Below, piece after piece: positions 11,630-24,186 of a stretch of 64,000 nucleotides of DNA (the stretch's first letter is position 1; each line of letters opens with the position of its first letter). Source of the stretch: Aspidapion aeneum. Its lineage: Eukaryota; Arthropoda; Insecta; Coleoptera; Brentidae. The notes beneath the pieces are model-generated. The model made no database searches. It saw only the letters and a list, made by a program, of their open reading frames with translations, and was not told where the DNA came from. The stretch spans positions 1,928,501 to 1,992,500 of the forward strand of contig OY755048.1 in the NCBI GenBank assembly GCA_963576565.1, given 5' to 3'. The position numbers were made by a program, and so were the translations under genes.

Positions 11630-12812
11630 GTACCCAGCAAACATTGACCTGCTGGTACTTTACTAATATTGTACTTTAACTGCTGGCAACTGCTGGCATC
11701 GGCAACAATATGCATTATTTTTATTATTTTTGTATTGTCTAATTTGCATATTACTTAACAGTACAAAAAACGCAACATTTTAGTACTTTATTTATAACAC
11801 AATGAAAAATTAAACTTTATTTTTGAAGAATGACAAGTGCAGCCAGGTTTAATGGCAAAAAAACATTTTAAAAGTATATTTACGCAGTTGCTTTTAAAGC
11901 ACTTTATTTTAGTACTAAAAAACTAAATATTTTACTGTGAAAATAAAGTATTCAGAAAAAAAAAACATTTTAATAACATTTCGGAGAAGGTACTCTTAAA
12001 GTACATTTAATTTATTATTAAAAGTTTAAAAGTTTTACTGCAAAATTAATAAAACAGTGAAAAAACATTTTAAAAGTATTTTTAAACAGTTGCTTTTAAA
12101 GCACTTTATTTAAGTACAAAAATATTAAATATTTTACTGTGAAAATCAAATATTTACAAAAAAACGGACAAGTTGATGTTTGCCGTCCTTGCCACTAGGT
12201 GGCAAATACTAGTCAACATTTTACAGGTACACTAAGGAATGTTAAGCTTAAGAATGTGAATGATTTTATTCATTTTTAAAATGATGTGGACTGTTCCATA
12301 TTCTTTGGAAATATCCACATCTGATATGAAAAGGAATATTAAAGATCCTTATGATATGATAATGATCAAATATTTCTTTCCGTAAATATGAGACAGGAGT
12401 GACGTTATGTCCTTTAAATCACAGAACACCAAAGGGCTTTCAATATTTACAATAAAAGTAGTTTCTTTGTACTACTAAAAAAATTAATAAAATACAATGC
12501 TTTAAAAGTACAGGTTGTTTTAAAAAATATATAAATTTTCAGTTTTTTTTGTACTTACTAAAAATACGACGAAAAATCATTGCTTTAAAAGTACATGCTT
12601 TTGTGTACAAAGAAGTTTAAAAAAATGCATTACTTTAAAAGTACAGTATTTTTTGTATTAAAATATATAATTGCTGGCCTGATTCAGGCCGTTGTTTCAA
12701 GTTCCAAATCAATACAAATTAAGTACTTCCTACTTAGTACTTTGCCGTTATGGGCTGCAGTGAAAGCCAGTACTTAAAAAATACTTTTTTCTAATCCATG
12801 TTTGCTGGGTAC
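11630..12812. mobile_element. Terminal-inverted-repeat element (GTACCCAGCAAACAT)
   Basis: A 15-bp perfect terminal inverted repeat: GTACCCAGCAAACAT at 11630-11644 and ATGTTTGCTGGGTAC at the right end. The interior of about 1.15 kb has no long open frame and many copies of a TTTAAAAGTAC word and a GCTTTTAAAGCACTTTATTT word. This is a non-autonomous DNA transposon; its superfamily is unresolved. Confidence 0.75.
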
Positions 12813-12946
12813 ACTTTGTTTATTCTAACTTCCATCTGTCCCTGTTTATAGAACGTATTTGCTGTTTATGCTTTAGTTGGTCCCATGTTAAGGGGTGGTA
12901 CGAGTACGAGTTTATACATATAACAAAACTTCCATATGAAATATGG

Positions 12947-15900
12947 TACCGTCAAACGGGGTGGATCGGGACAGCGAGGTCAATCAGGACAAAACCTGTT
13001 TTTTAGGTTCAATAATATTCAAAATTCATAGGCGATATCTTAGTGAACGCGTTTCTGCAAGTCGCCGGCCAGTTCGCTTTAGTTTTTTGAATGGAGCAGC
13101 ACGCAAAAAAACCAACAATATTTTCGCGGTTTTTTGTTGTTGTTTTGTTGTTTTATGAATAAACCTCGTTTTCTGGCTTATTTATAAAGTTTTTTTTCCG
13201 GTTTTCTTTTGCTAAATAATTTTTTTAACCTCTTCCCAAATGACCCCATTACAGGGGCTAATCGAGCCTTAACACTGATAAAAATGGGGTGTCCCGATTG
13301 ACCCCATACGCGGGGTCAATCGGCACACCCAAAAAAAATATATATTAAATCACCTGTCAAAGTGACAGATACGTGTGACATGTCATTTTAAAGCTCCAAT
13401 GGTAAGCTATCATTTGGCAATGGTTTGAAGTCTATAGCTTTTTTAGAAAAAAAGTTATTTTGAAAAATATCTGAAAATCGTCCCGATTCACCCCATTTGA
13501 CGGTATACTGAGAGCTTATTTAAAAAATAAACAAAAAGTTAATGACATTTTCGGTTGTCCCGCTCAAATATCATTTTACTAACTGTGTAGTGTGTAAGTA
13601 GGTAAGTTTTTTAACGTTTAACAAATAAAAATGTTCAATTATCACCCTCTCCATTTTCCTGGCCTGTTTATTGCGCCTCAGTACCTAATTAATGAATCAA
13701 AAATAATTTTACCTTTACACGGGAAAAATTTTTGTCTACAATAAAACACGTACCGTCAAACGGGGTGAATCGGGACAGCGGGGTCAATCGGGACAAAAAC
13801 TGTTGTTTACTATTTAAATGGCCCCTGTATCTCAAGGTCATTGTTTTTAGGTTCAATAATATTCAGAACTCATCGGCGATATCTAAGTGAACGCGTTTCT
13901 GCAAGGCGTCGGCCAGTTCGCTTTAGCTTTTTGAATGGAGCAGCATGCAAAAAACCAACAAAATTTTCGCGGTTTTTTGTTGTTGTTTTATGAATAAACC
14001 TCGTTTTCTAGCTTATTTTAACCTTCTCCGTCCCAATTGACCCCATTACAGGGGCTAATCGAGCCTTAACACTGAAAAAAATGGGGTGTCCCAATTGACC
14101 TCATACGCGGGGTCAATCGGGACACCAAAAAAAAATATATATAAAATCACCTGTCAAAGTGACATGGCATTTTAAAGCTTCAATGGTAAGCTATCATTTG
14201 GCAATGGTTTGAAGTCTATAGCTTTTTTAGAAAAAAAGTTATTTTGAAAAATATCTGAAAATCGTCCCGATTCACCCCATTTGACGGTATATTCAGAGCT
14301 TACTTAAAACATTAACAAAAAATTAATGACATTTTCGGTTGTCCCGCTCAAATATCATTTTACTAACTGTGTAGTGTGTAAGTTTTTTAACGTTTAACAA
14401 ATAAAAATGTTCAATTATCACCCTCTCCCATTTTCCTGGCCTGTTTATTGCGCCTCAGTACCTAATTAATGAATCAAAAATAATTTTACCTTTACACGGG
14501 AAAAATTTTTGTCTACAATGAAAACACGTACCGTCAAACGGGGTGAATCGGGACAGCGGGGTCAATCGGGACAAAACCTGTTTCTTACTACTTAAATGGC
14601 CCCTGTATCTCAAGGTCAATGTTTTTAGGTTCAATAATATTCAAAACTCATAGGCGATATCTTAGTGAACGCGTTTCTGCAAGTCGCCGGCCAGTTCGCT
14701 TTAGCTTTTTGAATGGAGCAGCACGCAAAAAAACCAACAATATTTTCGCAGTTTTTTGTTGTTGTTTTATTGTTTTATGAATAAACCTCGTTTTCTGGCT
14801 TATTTATAAAAAAAAAATTTCCGGTTTTCTTTTGCTAAATAATTTTTTTAACCTTCTCTGTCCCAAATGACCCCATTACAGGGGCTAATCGAGCCTTAAC
14901 ACTGAAAAAAATGGGGTGTCCCGATTGACCCCATACGCGGGGTCAATCGGGACACCCAAAAAAAAAATATATAAAATCACCTGCCTTTTTAGAAAAAAAG
15001 TTATTTTGAAAAATATCTGAAAATCGTCCCGATTCACCCCATTTGACGGTATACTGAGAGCTTACTTAAAAAATTAACATAAAGTTAATGACATTTTTGG
15101 TTGTCCCGCTCAAATATCATTTTACTAACTGTGTAGTGTGTAAGTAGGTAAGTTTTTTAACGTTTAACAAATAAAAATGTTCAATTATCACCCTCTCCCA
15201 TTTTCCTGGCCTGTTTATTGCGCCTCAGTACCTAATTAATGAATCAAAAATAATTTTACCTTTACACGGGAAAAATTTTTGTCTACAATAAAACACGTAC
15301 CGTCAAACGGGGTGAATCGGGACAGCGGGGTCAATCGGGACAAAAAGTGTTGTTTACTATTTAAATGGCCCCTGTATCTCAAGGTCATTGTTTTTAGGTT
15401 CAATAATATTCAGAACTCATCGGCGATATCTAAGTGAACGCGTTTCTGCAAGGCGTCGGCCAGTTCGCTTTAGCTTTTTGAATGGAGCAGCATGCAAAAA
15501 ACCAACAAAATTTTCGCGGTTTTTTGTTGTTGTTTTATGAATAAACCTCGTTTTCTAGCTTATTTTAACCTTCTCCGTCCCAATTGACCCCATTACAGGG
15601 GCTAATCGAGCCTTAACACTGAAAAAAATGGGGTGTCCCAATTGACCTCATACGCGGGGTCAATCGGGACACCAAAAAAAAATATATATAAAATCACCTG
15701 TCAAAGTGACATGGCATTTTAAAGCTTCAATGGTAAGCTATCATTTGGCAATGGTTTGAAGTCTATAGCTTTTTTAGAAAAAAAGTTATTTTGAAAAATA
15801 TCTGAAAATCGTCCCGATTCACCCCATTTGACGGTATATTCAGAGCTTACTTAAAACATTAACAAAAAATTAATGACATTTTCGGTTGTCCCGCTCAAAT

Positions 15901-18236
15901 ATCATTTTACTAACTGTGTAGTGTGTAAGTTTTTTAACGTTTAACAAATAAAAATGTTCAATTATCACCCTCTCCCATTTTCCTGGCCTGTTTATTGCGC
16001 CTCAGTACCTAATTAATGAATCAAAAATAATTTTACCTTTACACGGGAAAAATTTTTGTCTACAATGAAAACACGTACCGTCAAACGGGGTGAATCGGGA
16101 CAGCGGGGTCAATCGGGACAAAACCTGTTTCTTACTACTTAAATGGCCCCTGTATCTCAAGGTCAATGTTTTTAGGTTCAATAATATTCAAAACTCATAG
16201 GCGATATCTTAGTGAACGCGTTTCTGCAAGTCGCCGGCCAGTTCGCTTTAGCTTTTTGAATGGAGCAGCACGCAAAAAAACCAACAATATTTTCGCAGTT
16301 TTTTGTTGTTGTTTTGTTGTTTTATGAATAAACCTCGTTTTCTGGCTTATTTATAAAAAAAAAATTTCCGGTTTTCTTTTGCTAAATAATTTTTTTAACC
16401 TTCTCTGTCCCAAATGACCCCATTACAGGGGCTAATCGAGCCTTAACACTGAAAAAAATGGGGTGTCCCGATTGACCCCATACGCGGGGTCAATCGGGAC
16501 ACCCAAAAAAAAATATATAAAATCACCTGCCTTTTTAGAAAAAAAGTTATTTTGAAAAATATCTGAAAATCGTCCCGATTCACCCCATTTGAGGGTATAT
16601 TGAGAGCTTACTTAAAAAATTAACAAAAAGTTAATGACATTTTCGGTTGTCACGCTCAAATATCATTTTACTAACTATGTAGTGTGTAAGTAGGTAAGTT
16701 TTTTAACGTTTAACAAATAAAAACGTTCAATTATCACCGTCTCCCATTTTCCTGGCCTGTTTATTGCGCCTCAGTACCTAATTAATGAATCAAACATAAT
16801 TTTACCTTTACACGGGAAAAATTTTTGTCTACAATGAAAACACGTACCGTCAAACGGGGTGAATCCGGACAGCGGAGTCAATCGGGACAAAAACTGTTTT
16901 TTACTATTTAAATGGCCCCTGTATCTCAAGGTAATTTTTTTTACTCATCGGCGATATCTTAGTGAACGCGTTTCTGCAAGGCGTCGGCCAGTTCGCTTTA
17001 GCTTTTTGAATGGAGCAGTACGCAAAAAACCAACAATATTTTCGCGGTTTTTTGTTGTTGTTTTATGAATAAACCTCGTTTTCTGGCTTATTTTTAAAGT
17101 TTTTTTCCGGTTTTTTTTGCAAAATAATTTTTGGTACCTTCTCCGTCCCAATTGACCCCATTACAGGGGCTAATCGAGCCTTAACACTGAAAAAAATGGG
17201 GTGTCCCAATTGACCCCATACGCGGGGTCAATCGGGACACCAAAAAAAAATATATATAAAATCACCTGTCAAAGTGACATGGCATTTTAAAGCTTCAATG
17301 GTAAGCTATCATTTGGCAATGGTTTGAAGTCTATAGCTTTTTTAGAAAAAAAGTTATTTTGAAAAATATCTGAAAATCGTCCCGATTCACCCCATTTGAC
17401 GGTATATTCAGAGCTTACTTAAAAAATTAACAAAAAGTTAATGACATTTTCGGTTGTCACGCTCAAGTATCATTTTACTAACTATGTAGTGTGTAAGTAG
17501 GTAAGTTTTTTAACGTTTAACAAATAAAAACGTTCAATTATCACCGTCTCCCATTTTCCTGGCCTGTTTATTGCGCCTCAGTACCTAATTAATGAATCAA
17601 ACATAATTTTACCTTTACACGGGAAAAATTTTTGTCTACAATGAAAACACGTACCGTCAAACGGGGTGAATCCGGACAGCGGAGTCAATCGGGACAAAAA
17701 CTGTTTTTTACTATTTAAATGGCTCCTGTATCTCAAGGTCATTTTTTTTACTCATCGGCGATATCTTAGTGAACGCGTTTCTGCAAGGCGTCGGCCAGTT
17801 CGCTTTAGCTTTTTGAATGGAGCAGCACGCAAAAAACCAACAAAATTTTCGCGGTTTTTTGTTGTTGTTTTATGAATAAACCTCGTTTTCTAGCTTATTT
17901 TTAAAGTTTTTTTCCGGTTTTTTTGCAAAATAATTTTTGGAACTTTCTCCATCCCAATTGACCCCATTACAGGGGCTAATCGAGCCTTAATACTGAAAAA
18001 AATGGGGTGTCCCGATTGACCCCATATGCGGTGTCAATAGGGACACCCACTAAAAAAAATATATAAAATCACCTGTCAAAGTGACAGATATATGTGTGAC
18101 ATGTTGTTTTAAAGCACCAACGGTAAGCTATCATTTGGCGGTGGTTTGAAGTCTATAGCTTTTTTAGAAAAAAAGTTATTTTGAAAAATATCTGAAAATC
18201 CTCCCGATTCACCCCGTTTAACGCTACTTCTCTTGA
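12947..18236. repeat. Tandem array of seven MITE copies plus spacer (about 770-807-bp unit)
   Basis: Units start with TACCGTCAAACGGGG at 12947, 13751, 14529, 15298, 16076, 16845 and 17652. Each carries an element of about 520-590 bp ending in the inverted complement (CCCCATTTGACGGTA at 13505, 14289, 15051, 15836, 16597 (variant), 17404; degenerate at 18236). A conserved AT-rich spacer of about 230-250 bp separates the elements (GTTAATGACATTTTCGG ... CCTGGCCTGTTTATTGCG). Because the spacer is repeated too, the array arose by tandem duplication of element plus flank rather than seven insertions. Each element contains a GTCCCGATTGACCCC hairpin. Small open frames of about 70 codons recur only because the DNA does. 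Confidence 0.93.
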
Positions 18237-18904
18237 ATAAATTGTTTTACCTTAAAAAAATTTGTTTTGAGTTAAAATTTTTCTTTTTAGTTCAACGCAG
18301 CGTTTAATCTTGAAATGAGACTTTATTTTTCTTCTTTAATTGTTTTGTTTCAGTATGCACTATTTTGTATGTGGAAGGCAAATTGTCTTCATATAAGTAA
18401 TATTTTGCTTCCAGAGAAAACGGTGCCTTAGATTAATTCAGTTCCAATTTATAATAAAACAAACAGGCAAGACATTTTTTGCACAATATGAAGAAAATAT
18501 TCTCTTGGTGAATAGGAAAGCACACACATTATTTTACTTCAAAGCAATTTGCTTTGATCTAAGACAATTTTTTTTTACCGTGTAATAACTTAACCTATGC
18601 ATAAACGTAAATAGAGATATTTAAAATGTGATTCTTTTAAAAGTATTTGCATAAATACATCTCTTACTTTTAACGCTCAGGCACACTGTCAGGGTCGCGG
18701 TCGTGGCCGCGATCATGGTTGCGGGCGATCGCGGTTGTAAAATAAATGATGGAATTTTATATACTTAACCCAGCGTTACATAGGTCAAATTTTGTTACAA
18801 ATTTTTTGGCAATCAAAAAGTACAAAAATGAAATCTTAAAAGATTTTTATAAATTAAAAAAAAAAACACTTTTTTTACGAGTAAAAATCAGACATCCCTG
18901 TCCA
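18237..18904. other. Non-coding stretch
   Basis: AT-rich DNA after the array. A short CG-rich patch (GTCGCGGTCGTGGCCGCGAT) lies at about 18690. Nothing else is supported. Confidence 0.3.
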
Positions 18905-19190
18905 CCAACATAGGAGAAACTAACAAGATTAAAAAATGGAACTTGGAAAAACTTTCATTATAATGCAATCTGCTTAGGATATAAGAGAAAGTTGGAAGAA
19001 GGACTACAACCGAGGAACAGAAAAACAAATCTAGTCAAAGATTTGGAAGTAATTAAAACCAGCATACAGAAAGCAGCAGTCGAAACAATAGGACAAAACA
19101 ATAGAATAAGAAACAAGGAATGGTATGATGAAGAATGCAGAAGAGTGACGGAAGAAGAAAGAAAAACCAAAGAGCTTTTTGGGAAAAAAA
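18905..19190 (+). pseudogene. Non-LTR retrotransposon fragment (endonuclease/RT linker)
   Basis: The plus frame reads KKWNLEKLSL, then after a frame disruption EEGLQPRNRKTNLVKDLEV and NKEWYDEECRRVTEEERK. A basic, Glu/Lys-rich linker with a (K/E)WYDEEC motif is typical of the region between the apurinic endonuclease and reverse transcriptase of many non-LTR elements. Frame breaks and the missing flanking domains show a dead fragment. The minus-strand hydrophobic frame over the same DNA is its shadow. Confidence 0.6.
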
Positions 19191-20590
19191 ATTATTGTAC
19201 ACTTTTTTGTAGAAAATAAAATTCCCTTTTTAACAGTCAAGTGGAGAGTTTGTAATGAAACCTCACCGATATTATATCATTACATTTTCTACAATAAAGT
19301 AAAGAATCATTTTTTTTCAATTGAGCTTAGTTTCTATGCAAATTGGATAAAACCTGTAACAAAATTAAATTGTTTGGTGGTTTGTAAAAATTGATTTTAT
19401 TGACGGACGCCTGTGAAGTTTTAATCTGAAAATAAATCTTACTTTGTAGTACAGCATTTAATTTTTGATAGAGGGCTTGGTTTTTAAGATAGTCAGGTAA
19501 AAGATGTCACAAGCATGTGGTTTGTTTAATTTTTTTACATTTTCTCAATAAACGGACGCCGGTGGAAAATTTGGTATTACATTGTTAAAAAGGGAATATT
19601 ATCTTCTAAAATAAGTAGCAAATATTTTTTTACCCGAAAAGCTTAGTTTTTGAGAGGATAAAACTTGTAAAAGAAATTTTAAAAAAATTAAAAGATTTGT
19701 CAAAATTTATGTAATTTACGGACGTCCCTAAATTGTTATAAATAACACATCTTGCCGTATGATACACCATTTCAAAGGAAATTTCATTGTCTACAATCTA
19801 ATACACAATTTTTGACAGAGAGCTTGGTTTTCAAGAAAATCGGGTAAAAACATTTAATAAACACTATAATAAAAATATATTACTCTAAGAATAAACATGT
19901 TTTTAATTTTTTTACGACGTAACGACGTTTGAGTTAGTGGGATAACTCATACGTCGTTACAAAGGAAATTTTATTTTCTATAAAAAAGGTTATTACATAT
20001 TTTTTTCTAAGAAGCTTAGTTTTTGAGAAAAATTGAAAAAAATCTAAAAATTTGAGGTTTTGGTGGGTTTGGGGGTTTTTGGGGTTTTTGCAGCTAAAAC
20101 TAATATAATTTTAAGTTTTTACACATTTTTGCTGCATTTCTGTGTCATTGTGGCTTTAGGGCGTTAACTTAGTTAAATTTTCAGAAATTCGCACACGACA
20201 ATAAGAGGAGGGGTGATAAAAAAATTGGAGCAAAACCTGGTTTGGCAACATCCAGATCGTTAATGTGTGTGTGTGTGACCTAATTCTCAGCTAGAATCCA
20301 TTGTCAAACTGCGGTCCTCATATTTTGCATACTCAACCACCTCCAGCGCCTGCACTATTAGCTTATTTGAGAGTTGTACTTGTACAGTCAGGGGCTTTTT
20401 AAATTGCCGTTGTATTTTTTTTCTGTGAGAATTAATCATTTAAAGAAATCAAAAAAAAATTTTTTTTAAATATATATACACACACAGAGGCAGGGTTCAC
20501 AATTTTTTTGTTTTGGTTCAAAATACTTTTCCGAATTTCAAATAGGAATATTTTTTATTTTGGAGGGCGGCAATTTAAAAAGTCCCCGAC
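19191..20590. other. Degraded repeat-derived non-coding DNA
   Basis: Holds several diverged tandem-like blocks around a word close to TTTTTGAGAGGATAAAAC or GAAGCTTAGTTTTTGAGA (about 19440-20040), each followed by an ACGGACG(C)C word (19402, 19552, 19720). This suggests three or more old copies of a unit of about 150-180 bp. No gene is seen. Confidence 0.4.
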
Positions 20591-20594
20591 TGTA

Positions 20595-20715
20595 CATACA
20601 GATAATGGATGAGACAAGAACCCCACACAGGGGACCAGCAGGAAGAAGAAGCCACAAAAAAGTTGGATAGACGATGTCGAAGATGACTTGTCTTGTTTTA
20701 GCATGTGGTAAATAT
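20595..20715 (+). pseudogene. Non-LTR retrotransposon 3' coding remnant
   Basis: Across one frame change the plus strand encodes GPAGRRSHKK and then KSWIDDVEDDLS, matching the usual C-terminal tail of non-LTR reverse transcriptases (GRR-x-R-G-R-P-K-x-W-x-D-D-V-x-x-D). Only about 40 codons survive. Downstream to 20890 an open frame ends YNLRSRTQW; I do not assign it. Confidence 0.5.
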
Positions 20716-20899
20716 GTCAGTCATCTCTTTTTTTAACCCACGGGTCAGGGCTAACCTTCTATTGAGAAACCGGCCCTTAAAGAAGAAAGATGTAACGCCG
20801 GTTAAAACGCCAGGATTACGACGCAAAACCGCGACAGTTTGCGCGAACCTTTATGTTAGATATAACTTAAGAAGTCGCACACAATGGTAAGAGGAACGA

Positions 20900-21890
20900 A
20901 ACATTGGATTCGTTCCATCATCGCGTGCGAGAGTCATAAAACGGTACAAAAAATCCTTCATTCCAGGTCGACGTTGTACTGTTATCGGACAGTCAATTTT
21001 CCGATCCATCAAGCGACTTAAACTGGTTTCGGACCCCTCTGAAATACAAGGATTGAAGACAGGCGCATTAGAAATATTTGCTCTTTCTCTTTTCTTCGTC
21101 TGTGTTTATCATATGTTGCACTGGAAAAATTGTATGTAAAACACACACATTTCTAGTTTACATCACCTGAGATAAAAATATACCATAAAATTACATTAAA
21201 TTTACATTTGTCTGAGAAAATTAAAAAAACAGTGAATAACCCATACTTATAGGTATATTTTTGTTATTGATATTAGAAAAATATTCAATTGAAATTTTCA
21301 AATATGCGGGCTAAAATTATGTACAATTTTGTTTTAAAAATTTAATGCCTATACAAAGAAATACATACTTAAAATCTAAAAATAAATAAAAATAGATACA
21401 AATAGGTACAAATAATCGAAGGAATCATTGTAATCAAAGTAAATAAAGGAATAATTTAATTCTCGTATACGAGTACTCAAGTAACGAATAATTACTTTTT
21501 CAACACCTCTAGCAGGTGATTGGATAGGAATAGAAACATCAATCGCAGCAAATCCCGGTGACCTGTGAACTAGAAGTTAAAAGAAGAGGGGTAACACCGG
21601 ATGTCAAATTTTACAACAGATTTGGCGGAAGAACAAACGACTTCGCTTTAAGGCATCGAGATTAAGGTCATTAACTATATATACCTACCAAAGTACAAGT
21701 TACAAAATATGATTTCCTAACTCCTTAGAAGTATATCACGACCTCTATTTCCTAAAAATGAATAAAATCACAAAAACCTTGTAAATATTAGGGCTTTCTA
21801 TAATATGTAGGTAATTTCACAAATATTTTGTAAAATCAAATTACAAAATACAAATAAATAAATATATAAATTTCACATAAAACTTGTGAT
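20900..21890. other. Non-coding stretch
   Basis: A CpG-containing part (to about 21060) gives way to AT-rich DNA. No open frame, RNA gene or repeat boundary could be supported. Confidence 0.3.
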
Positions 21891-22961
21891 ATACAGGGTG
21901 TTCGGCACATGAACCGTCAAAATTTTTTGGGATATTGTTGGGGTCATTTGCTACCTTTTTAACCTTGGAACTTGGGTCCGGCTAAAGAGATATGAATTTT
22001 TTTTAAAAATTTCTCAAATTACCCAAATGAACCTTAAACCCTCGTAAGCTTTTTATTAATTTTCTTTAAAAGCACCATTTTTTTTATAATTCTGTAATCT
22101 TATGCTTCTTCAACTAATTAATGGATTTGTTAAAATCGAGGTACCAAAGGGACATACGAGTTTTTTTATTGAAGAACATTAGTGATTTTGTGAAAGAAAA
22201 TCAATTTCAAAATTAAAAATCAAAAAAAGTATCGACAATTGAGAACTTCATTTTCTTTTAAAAACTTCTTTAGTTGATTACCTTTCTAACAGTATGCTAC
22301 ACATTGATAAAAAAAACATTTGTGCTTTAAAATACGGATATTCCGTCAGAAGGGCGAGACTCGTTCGGAATTGGTAAGAAAAACAATTTGATGTTTATGG
22401 TCGTTTACCTAATTAAACAAAAGTTAAACTTTTAACAATAATGTATTGTGTTCTTTATTTATAAATTTTGTTCGAAACGATCACAAACATCAAATTGTTT
22501 TTCTTATCAAGTCCGAACGATTATTGCCCGTCTCACGGAATATCCGTATTTTAAAGCAGAATTGTTTTTTTAATCAATGTGTAGCATACCGTTAGAAAGG
22601 TAATCAACTAGAGAAGTTCTTAAAAGAAAATGAAGTTCTCAAGTGTCGATACTTTTTTTAATTTTTAATTTTGAAATTAATTTTCTTTCACAAAATCACT
22701 AATGTCCTTCAATAAAAAACCTCGTATGTCCCTTTGGTACATAAATTTTAACAAATCTATTAATTAGTTGAATTAGCATAAGATTACAGAATTATAAAAA
22801 AAAATGGTGCTTTTCCACACATTAATAAAAAGCTTACGAGGGTTTAAAGGTGGGATTTTGGGTAATTTGAGAAAAAAAAATAAAAAAATTCATATCTCTT
22901 TAGTCGAGACTCTAAGGACCCAAGTTCCAAGGTTGAAAAGGTAGCATCATGTGCCTGTATA
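21891..22961. mobile_element. 1.07-kb foldback element, copy 1
   Basis: Starts TACAGGGTGTTCGGCACATG and folds back on itself: each arm (about 490 bp) carries the same series, for example ATTAATGGATTTGTTAAAAT, CACTTGAGAACTTCATTTTC and TCGTTCGGA, in reverse complement. The loop is only about 60 bp (AAAGTTAAACTTTTAACAAT, then TGTTCTTTATTTATAAAT). The extreme right end has lost about 45 bp relative to copy 2. It has no coding capacity. Confidence 0.92.
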
Positions 22962-24186
22962 AATATTAATAAAATATTTTTTCATAAGTTTCGCCCAAAA
23001 ATATGTGCTAATGCAAGTTCGTTTTAATTTTTGGTATATTTAATTTATTAGGCAGTCTGTAGTGGTTTATAGTTTGTGAATAATAATTAAATGAATGTAA
23101 TTTTATCTGCATTTTAAGGAACTAAAATTAAAAATGTATTATGTTCAACTTTAATTTCGTGCTCTCGAATTCATACGTTGCCTTCGATCTATCTTTACGC
23201 GAGACGAACCTACCCTTTCTTTTAGTCACGTGACTTTCATGTGATCACATGCCTGAAGTAAATCGAGCACCACACGAACAGCATTCGTTTTTTCGACAGT
23301 TATTTGGTCGTTCCATCTAACCAAAACCATTTTAAAGCAGTCCTCGTACTGCATTGCGCGCGCTTTGAGATTTTCGGACCGTTTTATGACTGTCGAACGG
23401 CCTGATGGAACACTGCTATTGTTTATTTAAAAACAGTTCGCCAGATATTACATATATACTACTTATATACATATGTAAAAGGAAATATTTTTTAGCCTAT
23501 ATTAAAATTAAGGTGCAATTTGTAAAAGATCACTTTTTAATTATCTAGTTTAAATAGGTAGGTATTTTTAATTAGTAAAAATGTACATATTGACTAATTT
23601 CATTGGAAATTTTACCTTTTGCAGGTGTTTAATATTATCGCGTAATTTTGAAATAATATTTATTCTATACAATATTCATTTTATTTAATTAGGTAGGTAT
23701 GTATATATTCTACGTTATATCTTCTTAAATCGAGGCCGGCATCACACTATCGATCAAAAGTTATTTGAAAAGAACTTTTATAGAAATTTGATAAATATGT
23801 TTTAGCCCAGGTAAGAATTTCCCATTTTTCTTATAAAAAATTTCAATTGTCAATTTTATGACGATCCTATGTTATTGTAATAAATATAAAAACACCCTAT
23901 TCACAAAGCAAAACAGTTTTTACCCAAAAAATATCGCAAGAAACCTTTTTGTAAAAGTAACATTTTTAAAAATATACAAAATACTTTTAAATATTATTAC
24001 TAATTATTATAAAAGTGTAATCGTCCTAAATAAACACCTCTACTTAAAAATTATGTTTATTTTCAGGCAAGGTGAGTTACAAAATTTCGCATGTTTTATT
24101 GCAAAATTTTTGTCCACCCTCTTGAAAAATCAAATTAAATTAAGGGCTGCAAAAATCAAAACAAATTAACTTAGCTTTTTTCTGAT
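22962..24186. other. Non-coding stretch with one CpG-rich patch
   Basis: 23150-23420 is richer in CpG than its surroundings (GCGCGCGCTTTGAG, GTCACGTGACTTTCATGTGA) and could be an old regulatory region or a repeat fragment. The remainder is AT-rich. A 103-codon plus frame at 23858-24169 is low-complexity and not convincing. Confidence 0.3.

Noticed and set aside
12943..17875. Recurring open frames of about 70 codons (HRRYLSERVSA...FSFLNGA)
   Set aside because: They recur only because the DNA unit is tandemly repeated. Some units break the frame, start codons are non-ATG in several, and no domain is recognisable.
18958..19240. Hydrophobic minus-strand frames
   Set aside because: Antisense shadows of the LINE linker fragment on the plus strand.
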